Below are positions 14,040-22,564 of a stretch of 64,000 nucleotides of DNA, piece by piece. Position 1 is the stretch's first letter, and the number at the start of each line of letters is the position of its first letter. Both the position numbers and the translations under genes were made by a program. The notes under the pieces were generated by a model. It had not been told where the DNA came from and ran no database searches. It saw only the letters and a program-made list of their open reading frames with translations. This stretch comes from Mesocentrotus franciscanus (Eukaryota; Echinodermata; Echinoidea; Camarodonta; Strongylocentrotidae), in contig CP137683.1 of NCBI GenBank assembly GCA_037976565.1, positions 1,460,637 through 1,524,636 on the forward strand, written 5' to 3'.

Positions 14040-14345
14040 GCGATCAATATTTATTGTCCTACACAGAATGTGAGTTTAATTAGATGGCCATCGAGGGGGG
14101 GGGGCAGAAATAGAAAACCAACGTTATTACAATCAATTGACCCATCCCACCACCATCCATCCTGCAGCCCCATTCATTAATATTCCTGTGGAGTTGAGCT
14201 TAATTACGCTAGCTTTGAGTGAGGGATGAGGAAAGTGTAATATTACCCACTTTATGAATGGGAGTAGCGTAGACATATGGTGGACAGGGCTGACTGATGT
14301 CAACTATGAATATTTAATTAAGAGGTGGTAATTAGTTGTATTGTT
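14040..14345. promoter_or_regulatory. Candidate homeodomain-site-rich regulatory DNA
   Basis: This stretch holds several ATTA/TAAT cores in close succession: TTTAATTAG near 14077, CATTAATATT near 14176, TTAATTACG near 14201, ATTTAATTAAG near 14313 and GTAATTAG near 14329. Interspersed non-repetitive sequence gives it the look of a conserved non-coding element. There is no conservation evidence available here, and AT-rich DNA yields such cores by chance, so this is inference. Confidence 0.25.
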
Positions 14346-15326
14346 TGGTATTTAGACGTACTATTTGGGTCACAGAGGATCCCATCTTATAGAAATGATG
14401 TTGGGACATATCGCCTTCACAAGGTCAAAAGTACTACCGGTATTTATTCAAAACAGGGAATGCTGATAGGATTTACTCCTTTAGCCTGAAAAGACTTGAA
14501 TTATAAAACTTCAGCAGATTTCCATTCATTTGACTAACTTCATGTAGAAGTGTGATTTGATCTGATCACATGGCGATGTATAGGTGTTTTCAAGGTTTCA
14601 TGCAAATTTATTAAGCTAATTGATAATCAAGTGGTGCTTCATCATCATCATCATTCATGCGTTACATGTAAGTGATGTGTGAAGGGAGCCATGATAGCGT
14701 TACTTCTTGAGTTTAAGTATATTATGAGTTAATGCTGGCTCTCATTAGATGGTAAGATGCAAATCAGCGTTCAAATATACTCCTCATCCTACCATCATTC
14801 GGACTAGCTAAATTAATGGTATAGTTGTACAGAAAATGTATAAGATGCAAATAATTTTTTTTTTCAGGTCTGAACATCATATAACAAGACTTGATGATGG
14901 TCGATAAGCAGATTTTTGAGCATCATTTCTAACAAAACCTATAAAAATAACTCATGATTCGTTGCCCTTTAACATCATCAAGAAAAACCGGAGAACTACA
15001 TGTACATGTACATGTTACTAATCCATGTCATGAGGGTGCACGTACAAGTGTCACTGGCCAGTAGATATTTTGCAAAATCGAGCAATACCCATGATACAGC
15101 TGAAAAACAATAAATTTACAAATAAAAAATATATTAATGAAACTAGATTCTATATAAAATGTTCTTTCATAACAATCTGATTAATTCTCATCCAATGCCT
15201 ATGACCCTTTGGCTACGTATCAAACTGATTCTTCATGAATTCCTACATTTACTTCTACAAATTTCTTCTAGTGCGAATGACCCTGTTAACCTCCACAATC
15301 CTATAAATCTATCACCAGCGTAAAAG

Positions 15327-15470
15327 CCATGGCAGAATTGGCCAGCTCCAGTTATTGATCCTCCAGCCTATTTCATCCAACAAGTTTAATTGGATTACTG
15401 ACTGGGCTAAGGGCTAATTATAGGTGAAATTCAAGGTGGATCCATTAACAAGAAAAATACATCCATGCCC
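15327..15470. promoter_or_regulatory. Candidate regulatory stretch with TAATTG/GGATTA/TAATTA
   Basis: A higher-complexity, less AT-rich block containing GTTATTGATC, TTAATTGGATTACTG and GGCTAATTATAGG within about 80 bp. Such clusters bind Antennapedia-class and Otx-class homeodomains in known enhancers. No gene or repeat is seen. Inference only. Confidence 0.25.
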
Positions 15471-15515
15471 ACTAGATTAGCCTAGAATACAATCTATTAG
15501 GGTAAGATGTAGGAG

Positions 15516-15542
15516 GGAGAGAGAGAGAGAGAGAGAGAGAGA
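15516..15542 (+). repeat. (GA)n microsatellite
   Basis: Uninterrupted GA dinucleotides of about 13 units, with a second purine-rich stretch at 15795-15822. Confidence 0.9.
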
Positions 15543-16639
15543 TGGAATATTTGTATCAAAAAGTCAGAGAAATGGAACAGAAACAAGATATTGTAGAACA
15601 GAGGGTAAAAAGAACGCTAAAATAATCTTTGCTTAATTTTGCTTCATGGGCCACCGTTCAAAATCAAATGAAAACCTGCTCCTCCTACCCCCAGCCCACC
15701 CCCAAAAAGGGGGTAACTCAGTAGCCTTTGGGGCAACTTACAACTAGGAACCCCCTTGCATATCACTTTGTAATAAAAAACTTATAAAGTAGAGATATAG
15801 AGAGAGGGAGTGGGAGGGGGAATACATCATAACACAAATCGGTTTTGTGCAAGCTATGGTACACATCAGTTCCATACAAATCCAATTGTTTTATTTCATC
15901 ATGTACGAATAACACTGACTGAATTCATTAATGCAAGCAAGCTCTGCTAACGATCAAGTTACACTGATTACATGTTGGGTACAATTACTACAAAGCTAGC
16001 TCTTCCCCTGGATCTAGCTCAATCTAATCACATAATACCATCACAAACAAAAAAAATCCAATGCCTCAATCATCAACTCTAATTATGACAATTCCTCATT
16101 TCCACATTGCGGTGAGTTTCGAGGGGCTGCGAAGGGAAAGAGGGGGAAATTGAAAAGAAGGAATATGGAATGTTCTTTCAATAAATGATTTTCTTTCACC
16201 AGACACCAGCCTCAATATGCAAAGTTAAAAATAAAATTGTATGAAAAATAATGGTTAAAGATTCAAATTCTTTCTCAACGTGTAACCTTGAGAACACGAG
16301 TTTGGGGCAAGTGACATTTTGTTCAAAGATTTAAATCTGCCTATTTTATTGTATTTTTATAATAAAAGGGTTTCCTTGTTACTATTCAGAGCTAAATTAC
16401 TCTCATTTCCCCATGCATTTAAAGGATAGAAGTAGAACCTAAATTGTATGTTGAATCCCCATACCCCCCACCAACAAAAAAAAATCTCTTCTTTCTGAAG
16501 AAACAGACAAATCAATATCAATATTACTAGCAGTGTGTTTGTGGGGCTGTCCAGGTACATTCTGTTCTCTTTCCCTATCATGGCAGGGATTCCAGCTTTT
16601 GCCCCCTCCTTAATATCAAGATACTTCATGGTTCATTGA

Positions 16640-16870
16640 AGCATACCCCCTTTCTAATTAGCCTGTATATGCCTCTAATTTGAGCAATCAGATTGTGCTA
16701 TTGTCAAGTCATGCTTGGTTTACTGATAGTGATTACTATCTATCTGCTATCATGGACTGGCTAATTCTCTAATCATAGCCAGGGCTTCTGGTCATTATCC
16801 CTATTATCACAGATGATGAGGTCAATATTGAGGGGGCTATATCTCATCATCATTAATGCTGTCCATATCA
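16640..16870. promoter_or_regulatory. Candidate conserved-element-like stretch
   Basis: About 230 bp of high-complexity sequence with repeated TCTAATT/CTAATCA cores (16653, 16675, 16762, 16770), GATTACTATC and CATTAATGCTGTCCAT. It is free of microsatellites and coding potential. I list it because its texture differs from the surrounding low-complexity DNA. Conservation must be tested; confidence is low. Confidence 0.22.
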
Positions 16871-17011
16871 AAAAGAGCACATCTACATATTATCATAATA
16901 CCCTTCATCAATACATGCAACACTACAAAAAGATTAGAGCTACAATGTGTTCTTTTGTTTAATTTTGTGTTAGTATAAGGTGAATTGACAGACCCTTTCT
17001 TTCATTCATGC

Positions 17012-17036
17012 ATATCATGGAGTAGGTCCATGATAT
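17012..17036. repeat. Perfect hairpin, 10-bp stem
   Basis: ATATCATGGA at 17012-17021 pairs with TCCATGATAT at 17027-17036 across a GTAGG loop. No U-tract or pol III boxes are adjacent, so it is listed only as a structure. Confidence 0.8.
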
Positions 17037-17266
17037 CACGAAGTATAAAGAGAAACCTGAAATTGTATCTACCGGTCCGTACCGGGTATTTCTTTCTACA
17101 AAAAAAACTTTTGCATCTCAAATTCAAAGCACCTTAAACATATATTCAAATAAAGTGCATAGAATGAAGAGTGTATTCAATTGTTTCTTTACAGTCAGAA
17201 CTCAGAAGGGTGTCAATAGGCTTAGGTGTCAACGCTTTGTAAATGCTCTTCTGGTTTGAAACATAT

Positions 17267-17286
17267 GATACGATACGATACGATAC
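17267..17286 (+). repeat. (GATAC)4 array upstream of the LINE
   Basis: Four perfect GATAC units. It lies about 180 bp upstream of the first 5' UTR repeat of the LINE and differs by one base per unit from the (AATAC)n tail at the LINE's 3' end. It may mark the target or the tail of an older upstream copy, or be unrelated. Confidence 0.85.
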
Positions 17287-17470
17287 GAAACACGATCAGA
17301 ATGCCCTGGACATTTGTGATGAAATTGTCTGTTAAACTTCACTAATCATTTGCCTTATCTGGACAATCATGTTTTAGAGACACCTGAGAACACCCAGGAA
17401 CCACTGGTAATGTGATTTTGTACTTAATGCTGATGAATATTTGACATTATATTTGCACAGCAAGTATCAA

Positions 17471-17815
17471 TTTACTTCGGTCCCACCTATGTACGTTTTG
17501 TGCTGGTAAAGTCTGTCTTTTGTTAGAACTAGAAGAAGTCTACAACACAAGTTTCATTCGTGACTTATAGTAAGCAGATGTTACAGTGCCTTGTGTGGGA
17601 ACCTCTGGTATAGTGATAATACTTTTGATATTGATACTTGTCTGCACTCTTTTAGACATTTACTTCAGTCCCACTGCAACAGTCCCACCTGTGTTAATTT
17701 TTGCTGGTGAAAACTCATCACCTAATTTTATCATATCGTCAGTCTAGTATTGTAGTAAAGTAGTATTGAACTCTACTCCAGTCCTACTCCTACCTGTGTA
17801 CTTTTTAAACTGCTG
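17471..17815 (+). repeat. LINE 5' UTR with three degenerate repeat modules
   Basis: Three diverged copies of a module reading TTTACTTCGGTCCCACC, then TGTRY, a T-rich stretch and TGCTGGT or TGCTG start at 17471, 17659 and 17771. Each is preceded by a TATTG/TATCAA-type AT-rich stretch. The middle copy has an inserted CAACAGTCCCAC partial repeat. Iterated 5' UTR units carry the internal promoter in several LINEs (for example mouse L1), so a promoter role is a reasonable inference but is not shown here. Confidence 0.55.
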
Positions 17816-17842
17816 CTCTGTACTACTACAAAATCAGTCGAT

Positions 17843-18751
17843 ATGTCGGGTAAAAAAAGAGCTCTTCGTCCACGTCTAAAATCAGACTCTTCATCGCTGC
17901 TGGGGAAAAGTAGTCCACACACCCCACCCTCTTCTAATGTTGGGAAAGGTAGTTTAGCTACCCCGTTATCTTCTCGCTTATGTGACGACAACCTCAGTCC
18001 TGATCAGGGCTGGGATCACTTACAGTCAATTGTGGAAAAGGCAGTCGAGACTGCCATAGTGAAGGAACGGCAGTCATTTAGTGAAATTCTTCAAGTAAAG
18101 ATTACCACTACCATGGAGGCTGAACGTCGTAAAATCAGTAACATCTTGGATGAGAAGCTTGGCACACTACACGACCTGGAGGTTACCATTGATACGAAGC
18201 TCCACCAGTTACTTGGAGTTGAAGCTACGTTGGAAACCACTACAGCTCAGCTAAAGGATCTAGAAGCCAGGCTAGACCATATCGACCAGTACTCGAGACG
18301 CAACAGCATACGGCTCCTTGGAGTGAAGTCATCCCCTGGAGAGGACACCAACCAGGTTGCGATTGACATTGCCAAGCGAATTGGAGTTGATCTTAAGCCT
18401 GAATGCATTGATCGTTCACACCGGATCCCACCTCGTTTCTCACAAGATAAATCCCACCCAAGTAACAACCCTTCCAATTTGCGCCCACCACCAATTATTG
18501 TCAAATTTGTTTCACATGGATCCAAATTTCAAATGGTAAAAAATCGCAGAAGACTGAAAGGGTCTGGCATTGTGGTAGTGGAAGATCTTTCGAAGAAAAA
18601 TCTTGATCTCCTAACTCGGACATCACGTCATCCTCGAGTCTCGACATCATGGACCACAGAAGGCCGTGTTTTTGCTATGATAAAACAGGATGATGGCCGA
18701 TTGTACAAAAAAATTATCAAGAGTCTGTCTGACCTAAACACACTAAGCTAA
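17843..18751 (+). CDS. LINE ORF1 protein (coiled coil + RRM-like, intact)
   Basis: A complete 302-residue frame starting at ATG in CGATATGTCGG, the first ATG of this frame after the 5' UTR modules. The N-terminus (1-45) is basic and Ser/Pro-rich. Residues about 65-148 are a charged heptad-like helix rich in E, K, L and T, presumably a trimerising coiled coil. Next comes the signature DQYSRRNSIRLLGV (residues 148-161), the entry to the L1-ORF1-type RNA-binding (RRM-like) domain. Further typical motifs are IGVDL, IDRSHR near 190, PPIIVKF near 215-221 and a basic stretch around KNRRRLKGSG. The C-terminal domain follows to the end. The family binds LINE RNA and acts as a nucleic-acid chaperone in the RNP. 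No frameshift or stop is present, in contrast to ORF2. It is visibly more GC-rich than ORF2, discussed as a finding. Confidence 0.85.
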   Translation: MSGKKRALRPRLKSDSSSLLGKSSPHTPPSSNVGKGSLATPLSSRLCDDNLSPDQGWDHLQSIVEKAVETAIVKERQSFSEILQVKITTTMEAERRKISNILDEKLGTLHDLEVTIDTKLHQLLGVEATLETTTAQLKDLEARLDHIDQYSRRNSIRLLGVKSSPGEDTNQVAIDIAKRIGVDLKPECIDRSHRIPPRFSQDKSHPSNNPSNLRPPPIIVKFVSHGSKFQMVKNRRRLKGSGIVVVEDLSKKNLDLLTRTSRHPRVSTSWTTEGRVFAMIKQDDGRLYKKIIKSLSDLNTLS

Positions 18752-19042
18752 TGTATAGTATACATGTAGCTAACCAACGAAAGGACATAAACACTGACTT
18801 ATATATATATGGACAGCTGTCAACCCAACTCTGAACTTTTTCAGCAATAGCCTATTTTAAAAACTTTTTTAGCATTAACATCCATTCAGAAAGATATATT
18901 CATGTACCAAAACATTTACATTTATTGTTAATGCATGTATTTCATACACCACTTACCAGTGGTTCCAACCCTATATAGTATACCCAGGTTCAATTCTCCT
19001 CTGTTGTTTTTTTTGGTGTTATGGTATTTAGTTGTTGTGTGA
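18752..19042 (+). other. ORF1-ORF2 spacer
   Basis: 291 bp of AT-rich sequence with no frame of note, including TATATATATAT near 18800 and an 8-T run near 19007. ORF2 would need re-initiation or internal entry to be translated from the same RNA; no motif decides this. Confidence 0.6.
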
Positions 19043-20202
19043 ATGTTGATGAAGTGTGATATTTGTGGTGAATGCCTGGGACAATGTGTGCAAAGTAATT
19101 TATGTGATGACTGTATGAATATGTTGCCTTTTAATCATTACAAATTTGATGATGAATTTCAATTCCAAGTACTTTCTTTCTTCAAATTAAACAAGGATAT
19201 TGACTATGATAAATTCAAATATATGAAATTAAACCCATTTGAAATGAATGAGGTAGATTTTGATAATATGTCTAATGATATGGACAATGAAACTTTTATG
19301 GAAAGAGTAAAAAGTAGTTATATTTTTGCTGACCAGTTTAATAATATGTTTAATTACAATGCAGATGATTTGTTTTCCTTGCTTCATATTAATGCCAGGA
19401 GCTTGATAAGAAACTTTGATAAATTATCTTATTTACTTGGCTCATTACAACATAAATTCAGTGTCATTGGTATCTCTGAAACTTGGTTTCAGTCCAGTAC
19501 AATCACAGATATGTTTAATATTCCTGGTTATAATTTAGTGCATGTAAATAGATGTAACAAAATTGGTGGAGGAGTTGCTATTTATGTTAATAATGATTTT
19601 GATTTTGAAATATGTCAAGATATATCTAACTCTTCTGAAATATGTGATTCTCTATTCATCCAACTGAAATGTAAGAATAAAAAGTTGCTTGTTATTGGTT
19701 GTGTCTACAAAGCGCCAAATGTAAACTTAACACGTTTTAATGATAAAATGCAAGAATATTGTAACTTAATCGACAGAAATAACCTCGAAATTTTCATCAT
19801 GGGTGACTTTAATGTAAACCTGTTGAATGCTGAAACAAATGAAAGTACTAACGTTTTTTGAATCTTATGTACAGTCATGGCTTTTACCCTTTGATAACCA
19901 AACCTACAAGAATATCTACTACATCAGCTACTCTAATTGATAATATTTTTACAAATTCTCATGACGATAATGTGATAAAAAGTTTCTTATTTTTAGATGA
20001 TATTTCTGATCATTTTCCCATTTGTGCAATAAAGAAGATTAAACATGTAAATAAATGTCCCAACACAACTCTCAAAAAGAGATTGATTAATAATGATAAT
20101 ATTAATGCATTCAAGAGGAAACTTAAAGATGTGGACTGGAGTGTTTTATATAAAATTAATGATGTTAGTACATGTTATGAAATATTTCTCAAAAATTTCT
20201 GA
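19043..20202 (+). CDS. ORF2 part: Cys-rich N-terminus and AP endonuclease
   Basis: Residues 1-30 form a Cys-rich cluster (CDICGECLGQC, then C followed by DDC) that could be a small zinc-binding knuckle. An acidic, Asn-rich linker follows to about 105. The exonuclease-endonuclease-phosphatase fold then begins: HINARS at 115-120 (metal-site Asn), GISETW at 143-148 (catalytic Glu), GGGVAIYV, GCVYKAP and IMGDFN (Asp255 and Asn257). After a one-base loss in a T6 run at 19853-19858 the frame moves, and the reading continues with ITKPTRIS, TLIDNIFTN and SDHFPI (the final Asp-His pair). The endonuclease makes the first-strand nick at insertion. The start is the first ATG of the frame; an upstream AUG-less extension cannot be excluded. 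Confidence 0.85.
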
Positions 20203-20280
20203 ATCTTTATGATGAGTTTTTCCGGAAGTAGAAATAAAAACACATAAACACAGATTTAAAAACCCTGGGTATCAAAGGGC
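20203..20280 (+). pseudogene. ORF2 linker with three clustered frame changes
   Basis: Within 80 bp the reading must move one base back at 20199, 20221 and about 20262 to follow LNLYDEFF, then PEVEIK, then PWVSKGLW. The last is a well-conserved tract just ahead of the RT domain in CR1/Jockey elements. Each shift is a one-base loss in TTTC, TTTTTCC or AAAAACCC. The three stop codons in the starting frame are a consequence of these shifts. Confidence 0.7.
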
Positions 20281-20928
20281 TTGTGGCGATCTATTAATAA
20301 AAAGAACAGATTATATAAAAATTACTTGAAAAATCGTAATAATAAAAATAAAATGAAATTGACCAAATATAAGAATAAATTAACTAATTTATTACGTGTT
20401 GCTAAAAAAGATTATTACTTGCATATGTTCAATACCATCAAAGGAGATATTAAGAAAACATGGAACCAAATAAATAATTTACTTGGGAAAAGAAAGTTAA
20501 GTGGCATTCCTAATATAATGTTTAACAATGGTAATAAATGTGATGTAGTTCCTGACATTGCGAACGAATTCAATTCATACTTTGCTTCTGTTGGTAGAGA
20601 TATTTCTCAGAATATTCCATCTACAACCTGCTCATTCAGCTCATTTCTTAATAACGCACCTCCGGTAAATTCAATGTTTCTAAACCCAACTTCGGTCCAT
20701 GAAGTTTTGAAAATATGCTCTACTTTAAATCCATCAAAGTCATGCGGCTCTGATGATATATCACCCCGTGTTGTAAAAAGCTGTATTAATCTCTTTGTAG
20801 AACCACTAACTAATATCTTTAATCAGTCCCTTTATTACGGAGTCATACCTGATAAACTGAAAGTATCTAAAATTATTCCTATATTTAAAAAGGTAATAAA
20901 AATGAAATGTCTAATTACAGACCTATAG
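20281..20928 (+). CDS. ORF2 part: linker and N-terminal reverse transcriptase
   Basis: Opens directly on the PWVSKGLW tract. A Lys/Asn-rich helical region (RLYKNYL, KNKMKLTKYKNKL, AKKDYY) precedes the RT N-terminal part. KTWNQINNLLGK and PSKSCGSDDISPRVVKSC are the motifs that come before the fingers. KVSKIIPIFKK, near the end, is RT motif 1. The true reading leaves this frame at the AAAAAGG run (20887-20893), so the last ten codons are out of frame. No independent start is implied. Confidence 0.82.
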   Translation: MWRSINKKNRLYKNYLKNRNNKNKMKLTKYKNKLTNLLRVAKKDYYLHMFNTIKGDIKKTWNQINNLLGKRKLSGIPNIMFNNGNKCDVVPDIANEFNSYFASVGRDISQNIPSTTCSFSSFLNNAPPVNSMFLNPTSVHEVLKICSTLNPSKSCGSDDISPRVVKSCINLFVEPLTNIFNQSLYYGVIPDKLKVSKIIPIFKKVIKMKCLITDL

Positions 20929-21473
20929 CAGTAATACCAATTTTTGCAAAGTTACTTGAAAAACTTATTCATAAGAGACTTTATTCATTTCTACAACTAC
21001 ATAATATTTTGATCAGTGAACAATATGGTTTTAGAAAACAACACTCAACTGATCTTGCAGTTTTTAATTTATTTCAACATATTTTAGAGAATATTGAAAA
21101 TGGAAAGTATTGTGTAGGCATATTTATGGACCTGTCTAAAGCATTTGACACCATTGATCACCATATACTTTTACAGAAACTTTATATTTATGGTGTAAGA
21201 GGCAATGCATTGAATTGGTTTGAAAATTATTTGACTAACAGAACACAATATGTGGTGGTCAATGGTGTCAAATCATCTATGCAGTTGACTAGCTGTGGTG
21301 TACCCCAAGGATCAGTGTTAGGCCCCCTCCTGTTCCTTGTTTATATTAATGATATTATCAACTCATCCAAAATAATAAAGTTTTCATTGTTTGCTGATGA
21401 TACCTGTGCAGTTATTTCTCATAAATCTATAACACATGTTATTGAATCCATAAATATTGAGTTAAAAAGATAA
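20907..21473 (+). CDS. ORF2 part: reverse transcriptase catalytic core
   Basis: Contains the RT palm and fingers in order: SNYRPIAVIP at the start, EQYGFRKQHST, the first metal-binding Asp in FMDLSKAFDTIDH (Asp75), GVPQGSVLGPLLF (from 131) and FADDT (162-166, catalytic Asp164-Asp165). All residues expected for polymerase activity are present. The frame ends at a TAA produced when one A is missing from the AAAAA run near 21465. The next frame continues the conserved INGWF tract. Confidence 0.9.
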   Translation: MSNYRPIAVIPIFAKLLEKLIHKRLYSFLQLHNILISEQYGFRKQHSTDLAVFNLFQHILENIENGKYCVGIFMDLSKAFDTIDHHILLQKLYIYGVRGNALNWFENYLTNRTQYVVVNGVKSSMQLTSCGVPQGSVLGPLLFLVYINDIINSSKIIKFSLFADDTCAVISHKSITHVIESINIELKR

Positions 21474-22218
21474 ATGGTTGGTTTCAATGTAATAAATTAT
21501 CCTTAAATATTTCAAAAACCAATTATGTTATTTTTAGAACAAGGAACAGGAGGATTCCTGATAACTTAGATGATGTTCATATAGCAAACACAACAATAAA
21601 AGACTAAGTGATGTTAAATTTCTTGGTGTAATTTTTAATGAATATTTAAACTGGAATACACATATATCTCAACTTTGTAATACAATATCAAAGAATGTTG
21701 GAATATTATCTAGGCTTAAGTATATATTACCTAAAAATATTTTGCTCATATTATATAATACTCTAATCTTATCTTACCTTAATTACTGCAGTTATATCTG
21801 GGGTAATACATACAAGACCCATTTATCTAAGATTGAATTAGTTCAAAAGAAAGCTGTTCGAATAATAACAAATTCAGAATTTCGCTCACCATCTGCACCA
21901 TTATTCAAATGTTTGAAAATATTACCTATTTATCAATTGGTTACTCTTAATACACTAATATTTATATACTCTTCATTAAATAACATAATTCCTCAGACTA
22001 AAGACAAGCCCTTAATATTCAATTCTGATTTTCACCAATATAACACCCGTCAAAGTAATAATCTTTATATTCCTTTTTTCAAAACTACAGTTGGACTTCA
22101 ATCCCTTATCAGTAAGGGATCGAAGGAATGGAATGAACTCCCACAAGACATAAAATCAAGCAGATCACTTAAGACTTTTAAATTATTGTCCAAGTCAATA
22201 TTATTAGGCTCCCTCTAA
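21474..22218 (+). CDS. ORF2 part: RT thumb and C-terminal domain
   Basis: From 21470 the reading runs through NGWF, then NISKT and VIFRT in one frame, moves one base back in the AAAA run at about 21598-21601, and is open from there to the TAA at 22216-22218. Motifs include SDVKFLGV, LNWNTHI, the LSYLNYCSYIWGNTY tract and LVQKKAVRIIT, the hallmark C-terminal region of CR1/Jockey-group ORF2, ending with a KEWNELPQDIKSS-type tract. It probably contributes to template RNA binding. Confidence 0.82.
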
Positions 22219-22564
22219 TGAAATGTTATGAATATATGTATGTTTATGATAAATAATGTATATGTCCCCCCTATTTATATTTTATTATTGAAGTCCCAGG
22301 CGTGTGTGTGACTGTATTTGTGAGGGTGTGTGCGTTTGTGTGCCTGTGTGTGTGATAATATATGTAGTTTTGTTTGTTTATTTTCAATCTTTAACTGTTT
22401 CACTTTTTCTTGTTTTGGGACACCAAATTACAAGCATTTTGCTTTTCGGTGCTCCCAACCATAATTTTATTTACTGTTTCAAATTGATATAATGTTATTG
22501 TTTCCATTTGATGTTATTTTATGGTTGAATAAATAAATACAATACAATACAAATACAATACAAT
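22219..22564 (+). other. LINE 3' UTR and (AATAC)n tail
   Basis: About 310 bp of AT-rich 3' UTR with a GT-rich patch (22300-22360), AATAAATAAATAC from 22528 and then about five imperfect AATAC units. In this LINE group the reverse transcriptase recognises the 3' UTR end and a short microsatellite tail in place of poly(A). Confidence 0.8.

Larger units (their letters stand above)
19043..22218 (+). pseudogene. LINE ORF2 polyprotein, interrupted by seven -1 shifts
   Basis: Endonuclease plus reverse transcriptase that would nick target DNA and perform target-primed reverse transcription. Continuous homology-like reading passes through frames that change near 19858, 20199, 20221, 20262, 20891, 21468 and 21600. 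Every change is in the same direction (one base missing), and six of the seven lie in or beside short homopolymers (T6, T5, C3, A5/G2, A5, A4). Between them no premature stop is needed and every catalytic motif is present: HINARS, GISETW, GDFN, SDH, GVPQGS and FADD. The total span of about 1,060 codons matches a usual ORF2 for the group. It is either a young pseudogene or an intact gene with assembly homopolymer errors. The pieces are listed below. Confidence 0.85.
17401..22564 (+). mobile_element. Full-length CR1/Jockey-group LINE retrotransposon
   Basis: A non-LTR retrotransposon of about 5.1 kb in the order 5' UTR with degenerate repeats, ORF1 (17843-18751), spacer of 291 bp, ORF2 (19043-22218, frameshifted), 3' UTR, AATAAA at 22528-22533 and a pentanucleotide (AATAC)n tail to about 22564. 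ORF2 carries an AP-type endonuclease and a reverse transcriptase with FADD, so the element belongs to the Jockey superfamily in the broad sense (CR1/L2/Crack/Daphne-like). The exact clade needs a tree. A short non-poly(A) microsatellite tail is typical of this group. The 5' boundary is uncertain (somewhere between 17287 and 17471), and no clear target-site duplication was found. Confidence 0.88.
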
